DNA of 64,000 nt from Beta vulgaris subsp. vulgaris (GCF_026745355.1 NC_079205.1:35759660-35823659), one strand, 5' to 3'. Counted from the stretch's first letter, positions 24,234 to 36,290 are shown. The notes: generated by a model from the letters alone, not told the origin. A program made the numbers and translations.

Positions 24234-25609
24234 TGATAGGTCATTTTTATATATAGTTTTTAGGTGCATTTAGGTTGCATTTTAGAGCATTTAGTTTCAT
24301 ATTTAGGTTCATTATTGTTGCATTATATTCTTAAGTTATGCTTTTCTATTCCTATCCGGTATATTTTCTTGTTTTTGATGAATTTCAGGCATTGATAACG
24401 TAATTGGAGTATGATTAGCTAAACTTGAAGATTAGGAGCACTTGGAAAGAAGCTACAATGCATAAGGATCGTCATAGATATTCTATAGTACGACTTTGAG
24501 CAAAAACGAAGCGGAAAATTATTAGAAGAAATGTGAAAAAGAGTCACGTCTACTCTTCTGACCATAACTTTTTATCTGATTCTCAAAATCGAGTAATTCC
24601 AGCATATTTGGAAACTAGACTTGAAGAGCTTTCCAACGATAGGTGGCATGCCCCAAGGAGACTTCTAGTCAAGGAGTTATGCTTTCCGGAAGATTGCACT
24701 GTATGTGCTGGAATCTGCCACGCGTACACGCGGATCATTAATCCACCCATTAATAATTTATTTAAGACTTTCCTTATCTTGTAAATTACTTTCCTACTCA
24801 TTTTTTAGGTTATTGAATATTATTTAGATTAGTTTTCATTCTTTCTCTCTCCACCTCCCCTCTCACGTTATTTTTGAGTTTTAGGTTTTTTTCTCTCCTC
24901 TCTTCCTCTCTAGTTTTTAGTTGTAAACCCTAGCTTTTATTCTTCTTCATTAATTCATGAATTTTATTAGTTTCTTCTGTTGATTTCTTTAATTATTTTT
25001 TCTTTTATAGTTTTAGATTTCATCTTTTATTTCATGATAGGGTAGTTTTTATTTCTAGGGTTTGGGAATCCATGTTCATTTGCTATGATTATTGATTAAT
25101 ATTTATTCATGGTTTGATTAGTCATTGATTTCTCTGATTGATTAGTGTTTTATTGTTAATCTTACAATATGATCAATTGTCTGATTAAATTTTACTAATA
25201 TAAAGTCATAGATCGAGAGATAGTAGTCTTTAGAGGCTTACCTACAATTAGCAAATCTGATTATGTTGAGCAACCGTACTAGCATATGTTGATTTGAGAG
25301 TGTTAATGCCTGACCAAGGATTAATTTGTGCTCTAGATATCTGATTGATTGAACTATTGATGATATTTTGATAGATTATAGTTATAAACATGGTGAACCA
25401 CTACCCTAGATCCTTTTTAGTTTGATTTTCGTAGTTTGATTAGTTATTTAGAACTTTAATTCAATTATTCCTGATCTTGTTTAGTTTCTCCATATATTAG
25501 AAGCTAGATTAAAACGACCATCTCTCTGTGGATTCGACCCTACTTACCCTACTACATTGTTAGAAGGTTTTGTAAGAATTATTTTTGACGGGTGTACGAT
25601 AGCCTATCA
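24234..25609 (+). repeat. 5' LTR of the nested non-autonomous LTR element
   Basis: 1,376 bp, beginning TGATAGGTCATT and ending CCTATCA. It is preceded by aggtt (24229-24233), which recurs after the 3' LTR at 30552-30556. It is about 50 bp longer than its partner, mostly through many small insertions or deletions. Confidence 0.92.
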
Positions 25610-25614
25610 AATTT

Positions 25615-25632
25615 TGGCGCCGTTGCCGGGGA
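25615..25632 (+). promoter_or_regulatory. Primer binding site, tRNA-Asp type
   Basis: TGGCGCCGTTGCCGGGGA lies five bases after the 5' LTR. Confidence 0.85.
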
Positions 25633-25755
25633 GACGGTATAATTTATTTAGTTTTTATTGTTGGTGAAATTAAACTGTATATATATTATTATATTTTTTT
25701 CTTTCTTTTTGTGATTTTTATTTTGTTGTTTTCCTCTCTGTTTTAGTGTGTTGTT

Positions 25756-26736
25756 ATGGAGTCGTATAATTATAGTTCAGATGGGGATGTTTTTTCTAAT
25801 TATCAAGGGTAGTATGATTATTCTGGGTATTATAATGCGAATGATTATGTTTATGATGCATCATATGATTTTCAAAATTTACAAAATCTCTGCATGAGTT
25901 CTTATGAATATTCTCATTACCCTAATGAGTCTTATGTGCCTGATTATACCCAATGTTATCAACCTGAAGAGAATAATTATTTTCAACATAAAACATCAGA
26001 GTGCCAAGAATTTTTTGACATGATGAAAAAGTATATTGTTAAATAACATGAAGATTTAAATGAATTAGCTCATGATTACCAAAACATAGTGAAATCTATT
26101 GATTTTCTTGTTGTGCATCAATCTACTAACCAAGAGGTGATACTTGATAATACTGATATTAGTTTTGAGAATTATGATTCGAAAGAGAAAGGCGCTGATA
26201 TGACTCACGATAATTTGGTAGAAGGTAAGGGTGTAATTGGTGGAGTTGGTAGTTTGTGTCTCTATGTTGACGAATTCATAGTTGAGAGTGAAGTGTTTGA
26301 CACTTTTTCGATAAACTTTTCATCTGCATATGAGTCTAAAGTTGAGAGTGAAATAGTGCACGAGTCTTTGTCGGTTCCATCTGATACTGTTTTTGAGTCT
26401 CATGTTCCTTTCTCTCAGAAACTTGACATTATTCCTTCATCTCCTATATTATATCCTCCATCGTTTCTTTCTCCCCTTTTGAATGACTCTCATGATAATG
26501 TAAATAATGTACAATTAATTTCTTTTCTTTCTTTTGAGTCATGTAAAAAAACTAACGATCTTTCTTTTTCTTCTTCTTGTAAATATAATTTTTCCTTTGA
26601 TTTTTCTTTTTGTAGTTTTCATAGATTTTTAGAATCAACTTATTTCATTTTTCCTTTTCATTCTTATATAATATGCTTTGAGATTTCTGCAGGAACGTAT
26701 GATAAACTTCTTAGAGCATTGAACTATTATGAGTGA
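25756..26736 (+). pseudogene. Single frame of the LTR element, unrecognised product, two in-frame stops
   Basis: From the ATG at 25756 (MESYNYSSDGD) one frame runs to 26736 (327 codons counting the stop), interrupted by TAG at 25810 and TAA at 26044. Each lies where a glutamine codon could have mutated by one C-to-T change. The product would be rich in Tyr, Asn, Ser and acidic residues, with a Phe/Ser-rich C-terminus. I see no zinc knuckle, protease or other pol motif. It could be a highly divergent gag or an unrelated element-specific protein. A single frame kept over 980 bp suggests past selection. Confidence 0.55.
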
Positions 26737-29226
26737 TCTACTAGTCTTAAACGGTCATGCAAGACCTTAAATTTGCGCTTTTCGGGAGGCAACCCGAGTT
26801 TTAACTTAGTTTATTTCTTCTTTTCTTTCCTTTTTATTTTTTCATTCTTTGTGTGTGATTTTTGGTGTGTTGTTGGTTCTTGTGATTGTAGGTGGAAATT
26901 GAAATTGAAAAGAATATTAAAGAAAACAAAAAAAAAAAAACATAGAGCATTAGCACTGTAGCAGCGCCCAGCAGGCAGTAGACACCACGACCAGGTCGTG
27001 GGCTTCATCAGGCATTCCCTTCCCTCCTGTTTCTCATCTTCTTCCATGACGCCATCATCAGCTTCTGCACGTCACCATCATCGACGACCACCAAGAACTA
27101 ACACACACCCGCACTTCCACCGCATGCCCTTTTTCCACCGTTTCTTTCTTTCGTCCATCACGCACCCTTCTGCTTCACTCCATTCCAGTCCACCACCCGC
27201 ATCGGAATTTCTCCTCCTGCCCTCCGTCCTACCGCCAACCACCATCAACCTGCACATGCAATAAATACTTTCGAATTTCCAGCCTGAACTATCCCTGCTT
27301 CTTTCATTTCTTGTTTTTCTTTTTTTTGTTTTGTTTTTTTTTTTTTCTGAATTCTGATTCCTTTTTTTTCTTTTCAGTTTTCATCTTTTCTTTTTAATTT
27401 TCTTTTCTTATTACTTTCTCATTCTCTTACCACTTCTTTATAATTTGATTAATGATGGTTACATGATTTTGTCAAGTAGGCACCAACTAGATTCAAGTTC
27501 GCCTTTGTGAAGCATTACAACATGAATTTTGAGCATATTTAACTCTTCTCCCCAATCAATTGGGTAGTAAGCATTTATTCTCACTTGTACCTGTTGTTTA
27601 TGTTCATTCCAAATTTTTGCTTGGATTTTTGTTTTAATGCCCTCTTGTGAGAATCTTTTGCACACATTGATTGAATTTTTAGATTATTGGAGTTTGTGTA
27701 TGGTTTTCGTGATGTGTTAGGGCTATTGTTGGGTGACTTTGGTGTTGGATGATTGTCGGGGTCGGTTATGGTTCCTTTTCTGAACTGGTTTATGTAGTGA
27801 GGACACTGCAAATTCTAGCTTGGGGGAGGAGTATTCTATCCTTTATTTGCTTTTTAGTGTAGATTTTTTTTTGCTTTTGTAGGATGTTGCACGGTTTGTA
27901 CTGCTTATTAGGAGTGGAGTTTACGTGTAACCAAAAAAATTGACTCTTTCTTAGTTGCATTAGCATATTTCATCTCATATTAGATTTCATCTCATTTTAG
28001 TTGCATCTATGGGACTACTGCTAAGACTTTTTGAGAACCTTGTTGATATTTTACTACATTTGTTAAGTGTCACTCATCTTGTTCATGATACTTCATAGCA
28101 CGATTGTTTCGCAATGATTGTTTGTGGTAAGATTGATTGATCTCTCTCTGGCTCGATTTAACATTCTATGCAGACACCTTAACCTAAGTGAGCTTTTGTG
28201 CCTATAAACTGACGTATCTGTGTTAGTTCTATTCTTTCATGTGTGATTAGTTCCTCGTTGTTGCATTGATCTTGTCTTCGACTTGGTACTCTTTGATATT
28301 TGAGGCGTTTCATTTGATGATCTTAGCTCCAGAGTTATTGTATTTCATATTATCCTTCCTCTAGCCCCGCTGAGCCTTTTCTGACTTTGTTTGATTGATA
28401 CCTACATTACAAGCCATTGGCCTCATTTGATTCTTGTCCCAAGCCTAGCTTGGGGAGCGAGTATTAGTTTTGGTTTGTATTGAATTGAAGTGCTCTATTT
28501 GTGGTTAGAAGATGAAAAGTATGTTTAGTGAGCTTTGAAATTAAAATTGTAAAGAGTAAAAAGAAAAAGAAAAATGAGATGAAATGAAAAAGAAGTGAAA
28601 AAGAGTTGTGAATAAAGTGAAATAAAAAGGGTTATGATTGAATTTCTTGAGTGAAAAAGGTTGTTGATTTATTTGGAGATTGTTGGTTGTTGCAGGAGTT
28701 GTGATTATCTTGGTCATGTTTTCAGTTATATGATGCTCCCCTTCTCTGGTTTTTCCACCACAATTCCCAAATTATTTCCATACCTTTAACCTCAGCCCCA
28801 TTACAACCCTTAAAAGTCCTCTTGTCATTATGTATTGTATTGTTGAGTATTAAGTGAGTCAAAAAGTCAAAGTTAAAGAGTATTTGCTTCATCTGAGTCG
28901 ACTGATTTAGGTTGAGAGTCATTATTTAACCCTTAAACACATGAGAGATTTGAGTGCACATAACTATAGTGAGGTCTGTCATGTTTGGTTAAATCCAGTT
29001 TGGGAGAGATGGTTTGTGGTATGATTGGAGAGTCGATTGCGATACATGATATGCTATGCGGCTTTGTTCGAGATTGTTTCGATGCTTGGTTTATGTAGTG
29101 ATTATATCTATTGTGTTTCAATTGAGTGTTTAGCCCTGTTGTAGTCCTATATTGTAGGTTGTCTAACTTTTCCGATGTCTATGTCTTATTGCTTGAGGAC
29201 AAGCAATGGTTTAGCTTGGGGGAGTT
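26737..29226 (+). other. Non-coding interior of the LTR element, with a GC-rich insert
   Basis: Contains the conserved CGGGAGGCAACCCGAG block, a GC-rich stretch at 26960-27260 unlike its surroundings (possibly acquired sequence), T-rich runs, and the AGCTTGGGGGAG-type tract repeated near 27815 and 28448 before the true polypurine tract. A reverse-complement relic of 27460-29000 lies at 46250-47600. Confidence 0.6.
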
Positions 29227-30551
29227 TGATAAGTCATTTTATATATAGTTTTTAGGTGCATTTAGGTTGCATTTTAGAGCATTTAGTTTCATATTTAGGT
29301 TCATTATTTGCATTATATTCTTAAGTTATGCTTTTCTATCCTATTCGGTATTTTCTTGTTTTTGATGAATTTCAGGCATTGATAACGTATTTGGAGTATG
29401 ATTAGCTAAACTTGAGGATTAGGAGCACTTGGAAGAAGCTACAATGCATAAGTGTCATAATATTTATTAGTACGAGTTTGAGCAAAAACGAAGCGGAAAA
29501 TCATTAGAAGAAATGTGAAAAAGAGTCATGTCTACTCTTCTGATCATAACTTTTGATGTCTCTTAAAATCGAGTAATTCCAGCATATTTGAAACTAGACT
29601 TGAAGAGTTTCCAACGATAGGTGGCACGCCCGAGGAGACTTCTAGTCAAGGAGTTATGCCTTTCGGAAGATTGCACTTTTGCTGGAATCTGCCACGCGTA
29701 CGCGGATCACTAATCCCCTATTAATGATTTATTTAAGACTTTCCTTATCTTGTAAATTACTTTCCTAGTCATTTAGGTTATGATATTATTTAGATTAGTT
29801 TTCATTCTTTTCTCTCTCCTCCCTCTCACGTTATTTTTAGTTTTAGGTTTTGTTTCTCTCTCTTTCTCTCTAGTTTTTAGTTGTAAACCCTAGTTTTATT
29901 TTCTTCATTAATTCATAATTTTATTAGTTTCTTTCTTTGATTTCTTTATTATGTTTTTTTTATAGTTTTAGATTTCATCTTTTATTTCATGATAGAGTAT
30001 TTTTTATTTCTAGGGTTTGGGAATCCATGTTTATTTGCTATGATTATTGATTGATATTTATTCATGGTTTGATTAGTTATTGATATCTCTGATTGATTAG
30101 TGTTTTATTGTTAATCTTGCAATCTGATCAATTGTTTGATTAAATTATTGCTAATATGAGTCATAGATCGAGAGTATAGTTCTTTAGAGGCTTACCTACA
30201 ATTAGCAAATCTGATTATGTTGAGCACCGTACTAGCATATGTTGATTTGAGAGTGTAATGCCTGACCAAGGATTAATCTGTGCTCTAGATATCTGATTGA
30301 TTGAACTAATGATGATATTTTGATAGATTATAGTTATAAACATGGTGAACCACTACCCTAGATCCTTTTTAGTTTGATCTTCGTCGTTTGATTAGTTTAA
30401 AGCTTTAATTCAATTGTTCCTGATTTTGTTTAGTTTCTCCATATATTAGAAGCTAGATTAAAACGACCATCTCTCTGTGGATTCGACCCTACTTACCCCA
30501 CTACATTGTTAGAAGGTTTTGCAAGAATTATTTTTGACAGGTGTACTATCA
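29227..30551 (+). repeat. 3' LTR of the nested non-autonomous LTR element
   Basis: 1,325 bp, beginning TGATAAGTCATT and ending GTGTACTATCA, followed by the duplication aggtt (30552-30556). Compared with the 5' LTR it lacks many one- to seven-base pieces, including gatagcc near its end. Confidence 0.92.
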
Positions 30552-30556
30552 AGGTT

Positions 30557-31664
30557 CCCACTAGATACTTATCTAACACGAGAAGACTTGTTTCTATGAC
30601 TGATCTGAAATTAATTGGGTTGAAGACTCATGACTGTCATGTGATGATGTAAGTGTTTTTGCCGATTGTAATACGCGGGATTCTTTTAAAACATGTTAGG
30701 CTTGCCATCACGAGGTTGTGTTCATTTTTCAATACCATATGCAACAAGGTACTTGATCCTGATAAGTTGGATGCTTTGCAAAATGAGGTGGTGATCACAC
30801 TTTGTCAATTTGAGATGTATTTTCCACCTTCTTTTTTTGACATTATGGTTCACTTAGTCCTTCATTTGGTAAGTGAGATTAAACTATGTGGTACTGTGTT
30901 TTTAAGATGGGCATACCCTTTTGAGAGACATAAGGGTTCTTTGAAAAAGAAAGTGAAGAATCCAACAAGACCAGAGGCGAGTATTATTCAAGGAACAATT
31001 GCCGAAGAGGTTGGAGGATATTGCTCTTTTTATTTTGCTAAGGTTGTGACGATAGGTCTTCCAAAGTCCAGACACGAGGGTAGATTAGAAGGCAAAGGCG
31101 GGGTCGGAATGTGACATATTCACCTTCATTGAGTGAGTTGAATAAAGCTCATCTTTTCGTGTTGCACATGTTACTGAAGTTAATCCATACTTAGAAAGAC
31201 ATATGCGTGAATTGCGTCACAAAAATCCGTCAAAAGGGGTGAGGCCATTGATGAATGAGCATAACAAGTCGTTCATCGACTGGTTTCACAATAAAGTAAT
31301 TGGTGAATTGTCTGCAAACAACCATCATGTACCTGATACAATTAAGTGGTTAGCATACGATCCACGTGACAGTTTTAACTCGTATGAAGGGTATAATCAA
31401 TGGTTATACCTTTTACACTGAACGTCAGGATAAGAAATCAAAGGTGGTCCAGAATTGCGGGGGTTTCAATGCTTGCATCATCTAGGGAGTGTGCGAGTGC
31501 AAAGGATAAAACTCCGATTGATGCTAAACAATCATATTATGGGATGGATCATTCAAGAAATATAGGAGCTCAATTATTGTGACTTCACTATGCCTATTTT
31601 TCAATGCAAGTGGGCGGATAATAGACGTGGTTTGCAAAGGGATGAGTGCGGTTTTACTCTAGTC
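30557..31664 (+). pseudogene. TNP2-type CACTA transposase, middle part (DUF4218/DUF4216 region)
   Basis: The frame interrupted at 24233 resumes with PTRYLSNTRRLVSMTDLKLI and HDCHVMM. A TAA at 30650 stands where related transposases have glutamine before VFLPI. DUF4218-type sequence follows (FFNTICNKVLD, FEMYFPPSFFDIMVHL, RWAYPFERHKGSLKKKVKN), then a break after EGKGGVGM, FIDWFHNKVI, and the DUF4216 region with QCKWADNRRGLQ. The hAT MITE at 31673 interrupts it. Confidence 0.9.
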
Positions 31665-31672
31665 GATATGAG

Positions 31673-32257
31673 TAGGGATGGCAATGAGGCGGGTCTAGGT
31701 CGGGTCCACCTGGACCCAGACCCGTTTATTTTTCATAGAGCTAGACCCGTCCCAGATCCATTGGGTCTAGATTTTTCAGACCCAGACCCAGATCCGCTGA
31801 GTCTAGCGGGTCTATGGGTCTTTATGGGGTCCTTAGTTTTAAGTTTTCATCACATTTTTGAATATATGTAATTAAAAATTTTTGCCCTAATATATATTTA
31901 GGTTCTTGTATCCATGGTTAAAGCATTCTCTAAATAAAATTTTAAGAACTAACTCATAAAATATTAAAATGTTACAACTTACAAAGTTACATGTCTTAGT
32001 GGAGTTACAACACTAACGAGTTCACAAAATCACAACTCATAAAATTTTAGAGTTTAGGAAAAAAAATTCTAATATGTAAATGGGTCCGCGGGAGGGTCTG
32101 GGTCTAGCATATGTGGACCGGACCCATACCACACATGCTCTTCGGGACCCAGACCCGACCCAGACCCATTGGGTCTAAAATTTCTGGACCCAGGCCCTTA
32201 TAAATGGGTCGGGTCCTAGCGGGTTTGGGTCGGGTCCAAGACCCATTGCCATCCTTA
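31673..32257. mobile_element. hAT-type MITE inside the CACTA transposase gene
   Basis: 585 bp, ends TAGGGATGGCAATG and CATTGCCATCCTTA, flanked by a perfect 8 bp duplication gatatgag (31665-31672, 32258-32265). The ends carry arrays of GGGTCTAG / GACCCAGACCCG blocks in opposite orientation. It is structurally like the MITE at 15845-16412 but differs in sequence. Confidence 0.92.
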
Positions 32258-32525
32258 GATATGAGTCGTCTGCGTGACACTGAAGAATCTTTTATCCTCG
32301 CATCGCAAGAAAACACAAGTGTTCTATGTATCTGATCCTGTAGACACTCAGTGGTGCATTGTTGTTAATGGTAAAATGCGAATTTTAGGAGTAGATGATG
32401 TTGACAATGAAGAAGAATATGATAAGTTTGATGATATCCCCCCTTTATCAATCCCAAATGATGATATGATGAATGTGTTTGATCTGAAAATAGTTACATG
32501 CGAATGGATCACCAAGAAGGTATAA
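32258..32525 (+). pseudogene. TNP2-type CACTA transposase, 3' part
   Basis: The frame resumes with SRLRDTEESFILASQ, then VFYVSDPVDTQWCIVVNGK and an acidic stretch (DDVDNEEEYDKFDDIPPLS), the usual C-terminal part of these transposases. It shifts frame near 32310 and ends at 32525. Confidence 0.85.
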
Positions 32526-32555
32526 CGATCATCGAGCAACCTATTGACCAAAATA

Positions 32556-34360
32556 CACTAGTAGAATAATTGCTTATTGCTGCGCTTTTACACATACGCA
32601 ACAATATATCACGTAAAAAGAAAATTAAAAATAAAAAATGAACATATTGATGCGGTTTTGACCGAAACCGCAGCAATATGGTTTAAATGGAAAATTTTTG
32701 ACTATTTGACCAAACATATTGCTGCGGTTTCTGAAAAAACCGCAGGAATATATTAAAATAATATAAAACAAATTTATTTGAACCTATTGCTGCAGTTCTT
32801 ATAAAAAAACCGCAGCAATAGGCTTTTAAAATTAATTATAAAAAGATTCATATAGGATTTCCTTGTTAAGTTAGGGTTTCATTCCTCCTCTCATCAATTA
32901 TATCACGCCTCTCCATCTTCTCTCTCTCCTCTTACCCAGTATCACGCCTCATGCCTCTCCATCTTCTCCTCTCCAACTTCTCTCTTCCTCTGTCTCCTCT
33001 CTCTTCCTCTCGCTTCCTCTTTCTTCTTCCTCCTCGTTTTTGGCCAGTATCACGCCTCTTGTTTTCCTTCTCTCTCTCCTCTTACCCCGTAGGCGTTTTC
33101 GCCCACAATTTGCCGGACACACCGCCTTTCGCGAGAAGTTGCGTGTAAAACCGCCCACAATAACGACGACTGACGTCCACAAACCGCCCACAATAACGAC
33201 GATCGACGTCCACAAATCGCCCATAAGTTACGATTTCTCCGCCGTTCGTCTCGACTCATTCGCCGGCATCGTTAGTCCGCACCAGATCGTTCGCATCTCT
33301 CCATCAATGTCGCGTCGTTCGTCTCTCCACCACCGGCCCGTCGTTCGTCACTCCACCACCGGCCCGTCGTTCGAGTCATTCCACCAGATCTAATGATATT
33401 TTCGCTTTTTTCTTTAATTTTTAAATTTTTTTTGTTAATTCTCTGTACTTTTGTTCAAGATCTAATTTTGTATTTTCGTTCAAGATCTTTGTATATCTCT
33501 ATTTTTTTCCTTTTAGTTTTTAAATTTTTTCTTATTAGTGTTTCATTTTTGTATATTTTGTAATTAGGGTTTGTAAAATATTATTTGTATTGAATATATG
33601 GCAGTTTGGATTCATTAATTTTTTGTTGTTGTTGTACGACAATAGTCTTTTTTAGATTTAAAAATGTTTATATTATAAGTGTATTAAATCTACCAAAAAT
33701 TTACCACTTGAGTATTGAATTTTTTTTTTTACTTGCCTTGCATATATTGCTGCGATTTTGGAAAAAAACCGGCAACCATATACCTATATTTTCAATATAA
33801 AAATATTTCTATTGCTGCGGTTTTCCCAAGAAATCGCAGCAATATTCCTATTTTTTTTATTATCAAATACTCCCTCCGTTTCCTAAAGATCTTCCCACTT
33901 ACTGTTCCTACAGATACCAAGGAAAATCAAGTTGTGTGGGGCATGGTGTGAGTAAAGTAGGAGAGAATGGGGTTAAGATAAATAAACAAATAAAAAGGGG
34001 TTAAAGTAGGAGAGAAAAGGGAGTAAAATTGAATTAATAATGTAATGGTGGACCATATGATAGTGACATGAAGGTAAATAGGGAAATTTGTTTTGCCAAA
34101 TAAGGAATAAAGCAAAAGAGGGAAGATCTTTTGGAAACACCCTTAAACAGAAAGTGGGAAGATCTTTAGGAAACGGAGGGAGTACATCATATTGCTGCGG
34201 TTTTGCCTAGAAACCGCAGCAATATGTTCAAATATTGTTGCGGTTTAAGAACGCAGCAATATAATTATTATCTATTGCTGCCCCCTTAATTGCTGCGCGC
34301 CCAAAACCGCAGCAATAGGCCACTTTTTGACCACAACAATAAGCATTTATTCTACTAGTG
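32556..34360 (+). mobile_element. Small non-autonomous CACTA of family 1, nested in a member of its own family
   Basis: 1,805 bp. Ends CACTAGTAGAATAATTGC and GCATTTATTCTACTAGTG; duplication ata at 32553-32555 and 34361-34363. It has the same hairpin subterminal repeats and the same conserved 3' end module (CCCTTAATTGCTGCGCGCCC near 34284) as the large element. The middle (32880-33400) is a CT-rich leader followed by an exon-like stretch. Within it a ~33 bp unit containing CCGCCCACAATAACGACGA is repeated about 2.5 times (33150-33222). No transposase is encoded. It carries a Stowaway MITE at 33870. Confidence 0.95.
33870..34182. mobile_element. Stowaway-type MITE, copy 2
   Basis: 313 bp between TA dinucleotides, with ends CTCCCTCCGTTTCCTAAAGA and TTTAGGAAACGGAGGGAG. 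It shares its interior with copies at 3004 and 45057. It lies between subterminal repeats of the nested CACTA, so it is the deepest of four insertion levels. Confidence 0.93.
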
Positions 34361-34495
34361 ATAAAAGGTAAAAAAATGTTCTATATGAGTAATTTGAATT
34401 ATAAATTGATGTGCATATAATAGATTTCGTTACAAAATTATATGATATGTTTAAATCGTAACACTTTTTGTTTTTCTATGTATATGCTACAGATA

Positions 34496-36290
34496 TGGCT
34501 AGTGACGGTTCGAGCGATCATTCATCGGAGTCCGATGCACCTTTTCACCCAGACAAAGAGGTTGACCAGGGAGAGGACAATGATCGTGCTGCAGTTGCGT
34601 TGATGCTTGGATGGAGAGGATGGAACTAAATGCTGATAGGAATGCTTTACTTGACATTGAGGTGACATCTGATCAGTAGCCACCCCCTCAGGTTCGCGTT
34701 CATTTGATCATTGTAAATATTGAATATGTAATTTATTTGTTCGTTCTCTAATTTAATTTTCTTATTTTGATTCTTAGATCCACGTCAGACCACTGCATAT
34801 TATGGTGCACAAGGGAAAGGGAAGAAGTCAAGTGGGAATCCAAAGGCATCTAGAAAGATTAAAAGAGGTCCCACGATGAATCTCCATAACACAGGAGATA
34901 TGGTCTTAGAGTTTGATGATTTGGGAAGACCAACAGGTAAATAGTTATAATTTATCATGCTTATTACAATTATATGTTTGGATTTCTAATTGTTTGCTTT
35001 ATTAGGTCAATGGCGAGCCAAGTATGGTATTTGGATCGGTCTTTCTATACAGAAGCTTAACATCAATTGGTCATGGAGACACATTTCTCCTACTTTGTTG
35101 GATTTGATGTGGACAGACACTATGGTAAGACAAGTTGGAACCAAAATAAGCCATTTTAGCCCATTTTGGGCTAGTTTCTTTCTAAATGAATGAATATGAA
35201 TAGTTTCATGCTAGTTTAAGTTGTAAACACCTCTAACATATCATATATGTTTAGTTTCATGTGTTTAATGGTAGTTTTGATTGGTAATACAAGATATAGA
35301 CAAGTTGGAACCAAAATAAGCCATTTTAGCCATTTTGAAAAATAGAATATGTTTCACATTCCCGACGAGGTTCCATATAAGAAGCAGTACTTGTCTGCTG
35401 TGAACCCTAGATGGAGGGATTTTAAGAGCAAATTGGTATTTGGTTGGATCACAATGATGAGAGTTAGATCAAAGAAAGAGAAGTTAGGTGATTGTCTGCC
35501 AGATGTATTCAAGCACATCAAGAAGGAGGATTGGGCCACCTTCAAAGAAAAGATGACATCAGATGTGGCTATAGTAAGTTTATAATCTAATTATTAACTT
35601 GGTTTTATTTATTTAAATTATATTCTGCTAACTTAATGTAATTTTTTCCCCAGAAAAAGCGAGAAAAGGGGCTCAAGAACGCAAAAAAGAACACACATCA
35701 TCACCACTTAGGTCAGAGGAGCTATGGTGATGCTAGAGAGTTGTGGAAGCAGGAGAACTTCGGTTCACCTAGTTTTGATTCTGGATCGTCATCTAGTACA
35801 CCATCCTCCTCGGTGTCCTCCACTTTTAACCGGGGTGATGACCGGTGGTGCGCGATGCATAAGAAAGATCTTGTTACTAAACAACGATTTATTCCAGCTG
35901 AGGAAACAAAGATTGCAGCTGACAAATACTTATGTATATCATTATAATTAACTTTTAGTTTGCCATGAATATTTTTTTATTTATTAACTACATTATTACT
36001 TGTAACTTACTTTTTGGGCAGTTGGAGTACAAGGAGAAGCAAGCCAAGGGTGAGTTCATTCGAGTACGTAATAGAAACGCCCTTTTTATGGCTCTTGGAG
36101 AGAAGCCAGATCATTCGGGTCGTTGTTATGGTTTTGGAGGCGTGAATGTTGGCTATACGAAGGCTTTTGGGTATGTACCTCGTAGGAACTATTGGAGATC
36201 GAGTCAGGAACAAGAGGAAGCACTCATGCGGAAAATGAGTGAAAGGTGGCGGGAGGACATCGCCACATATATGCAAAATGTGATGATTTA
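34496..36290 (+). pseudogene. CACTA second gene, part 1: Transposase_24 (TNP1-like) domain
   Basis: Exons read MASDGSSDHSSESDAPF, then after a frameshift and stop near 34580-34680 RGPTMNLHNTGDMVLEFDD, QWRAKYGIWIGLSIQ, YLSAVNPRWRDFKSKLVFGW, KKEDWATFKEKMTSD, and DHSGRCYGFGGVNVGYTKAF. This block order is that of the plant En/Spm-associated Transposase_24 family, thought to be the smaller DNA-binding transposase. Introns are evident (34700-34780, 34941-35007, 35125-35350, 35574-35655, 35935-36020). The main frame stops at 36289, before a Pro/Gln/Thr-rich linker. Confidence 0.85.
35119..35335 (+). repeat. Short direct repeat in an intron of the CACTA second gene
   Basis: About 33 bases starting gacaagttggaaccaaaat occur at 35119 and again at 35297, 178 bases apart. 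The second copy is joined directly to the next exon-like sequence. It looks like a local segmental duplication or an insertion flanked by a long duplication. Confidence 0.6.

Larger units (their letters stand above)
24234..30551 (+). mobile_element. Non-autonomous Gypsy-type LTR retrotransposon inserted in the CACTA transposase exon
   Basis: 6,318 bp: two LTRs of 1,376 and 1,325 bp, duplication aggtt, a tRNA-Asp-type primer site (TGGCGCCGTTGCCGGGGA, 25615-25632) and a purine tract AGCTTGGGGGAG (29213-29224). The interior of about 3.6 kb holds one damaged frame and no recognisable reverse transcriptase, integrase or protease. The primer site and conserved untranslated blocks (TTTTCGGGAGGCAACCCGAG near 26780, CTTGAGGACAAGCAA near 29192) are typical of Tat/Athila-group Gypsy elements. 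It must have been mobilised in trans. Confidence 0.92.

Noticed and set aside
26998..27264. Frame with His/Pro/Arg-rich product inside the LTR element
   Set aside because: No conserved domain, not joined to the main frame, and its codon pattern looks like GC-rich non-coding sequence.
33040..33393. A protein-coding gene inside the small CACTA
   Set aside because: The frame is open across a leader and a 33 bp repeat but shows no domain; kept only as possible captured sequence.
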